Positions 34,288-34,395 of a stretch of 34,395 bases of DNA are shown piece after piece (position 1 is the stretch's first letter; each line of letters begins with the position of its first letter). The notes below the pieces were generated by a model that saw only the letters and a list, made by a program, of their open reading frames with translations, did not search any database and was not told the DNA's origin. Source of the stretch: Fluviicola sp. (GTDB lineage: Bacteria; Bacteroidota; Bacteroidia; Flavobacteriales_D; Crocinitomicaceae); contig NVXV01000001.1 in assembly GCA_002734085.1 (NCBI GenBank), positions 39,584 to 73,978 of the forward strand, read 5' to 3'. The translations under genes were made by a program, and so were the position numbers.

Positions 34288-34395
34288 TTAGTCTCTAATA
34301 AGGAATTGGAATCTCTCAATATTCTTCAACGCGATACTTGTACCTCTGGCCACAGCCCTTAATGGATCTTCAGCTATATGTACAGGTAATTTTGT
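34288..34395 (-). CDS. mreB: MreB, C-terminal end (cut by window edge)
   Basis: The last 35 codons of a gene enter from the right edge on the minus strand and stop at TAA (34290-34288). The tail PVHIAEDPLRAVARGTS followed by IALKNIERF is the characteristic MreB C-terminus. MreB is the actin-like cytoskeletal protein that guides the elongasome. It is the upstream gene of mreC, 21 bases away. The rest of the protein lies outside the window. Confidence 0.9.
   Translation of the reverse strand, partial: TKLPVHIAEDPLRAVARGTSIALKNIERFQFLIRD

Overview
This window looks like a chromosomal segment of a low-GC Bacteroidota bacterium, most likely Flavobacteriales. A Crocinitomicaceae-like host is my guess. 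The support is: two proteins with C-terminal type IX secretion sorting domains; several TAnnTTTG (-7) promoter boxes, one with a TTTG box 19 bases upstream; A/T-rich leaders without Shine-Dalgarno sequences; and Bacteroidota-style TPR/SpoIIE phosphatase, HemJ, SprB-repeat and imelysin proteins. I see no phage, insertion sequence, CRISPR array or rRNA. Most of the window is ordinary chromosome.

Layout. 1-722: the start of an aspartate kinase gene (minus strand, runs off the left edge) and a 122-residue unknown. 862-4956: sucA-sucB, the E1 and E2 subunits of 2-oxoglutarate dehydrogenase, closed by a clear terminator. 4957-7455: a decayed fragment of a SpoIIE-type phosphatase gene lying directly upstream of an intact TPR/SpoIIE paralogue. 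7587-9230: a TPR lipoprotein and an abutting membrane protein. 9231-9320: a GC-rich, hairpin-forming intergenic element. 9321-10694 (minus): a saccharopine-reductase-like enzyme. 10922-13730: a degenerate M48-like protein overlapping an outer-membrane barrel gene. 13755-14891 (minus): an imelysin-family lipoprotein. 15052-20891: two divergent T9SS cargo proteins, one of them a 1469-residue multidomain protein. 20946-22628 (minus): an unusual protein joining a tyrosine/dual-specificity-phosphatase-like domain to two OmpA domains. 22711-23223 (minus): an acyl-CoA thioesterase. 23360-25696: hemJ-tatD-ansA. 25824-25916: tRNA-Ser(GGA). 25993-28706: ExbB, an unknown membrane protein, and two ExbD proteins. 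28806-34395 (minus): the cell-elongation operon mreB-mreC-mreD-mrdA(PBP2)-rodA, with a CPBP membrane protease as its last gene.

How the genes work together. sucAB supplies the TCA-cycle oxidative step. The mre/mrd/rod genes, joined by 4-8 base overlaps, build the elongasome that directs lateral peptidoglycan synthesis. The ExbB/ExbD set is a proton-driven inner-membrane motor. The middle of the window (4957-22628) is mostly envelope or secreted proteins of unknown function.

The best candidates for new biology are the pseudophosphatase-OmpA fusion, whose signature cysteine is kept but whose arginine is replaced by alanine, and the M48-like protein that has lost HExxH and is translationally coupled to a barrel protein. 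I found no clear multi-gene defence or mobile system.
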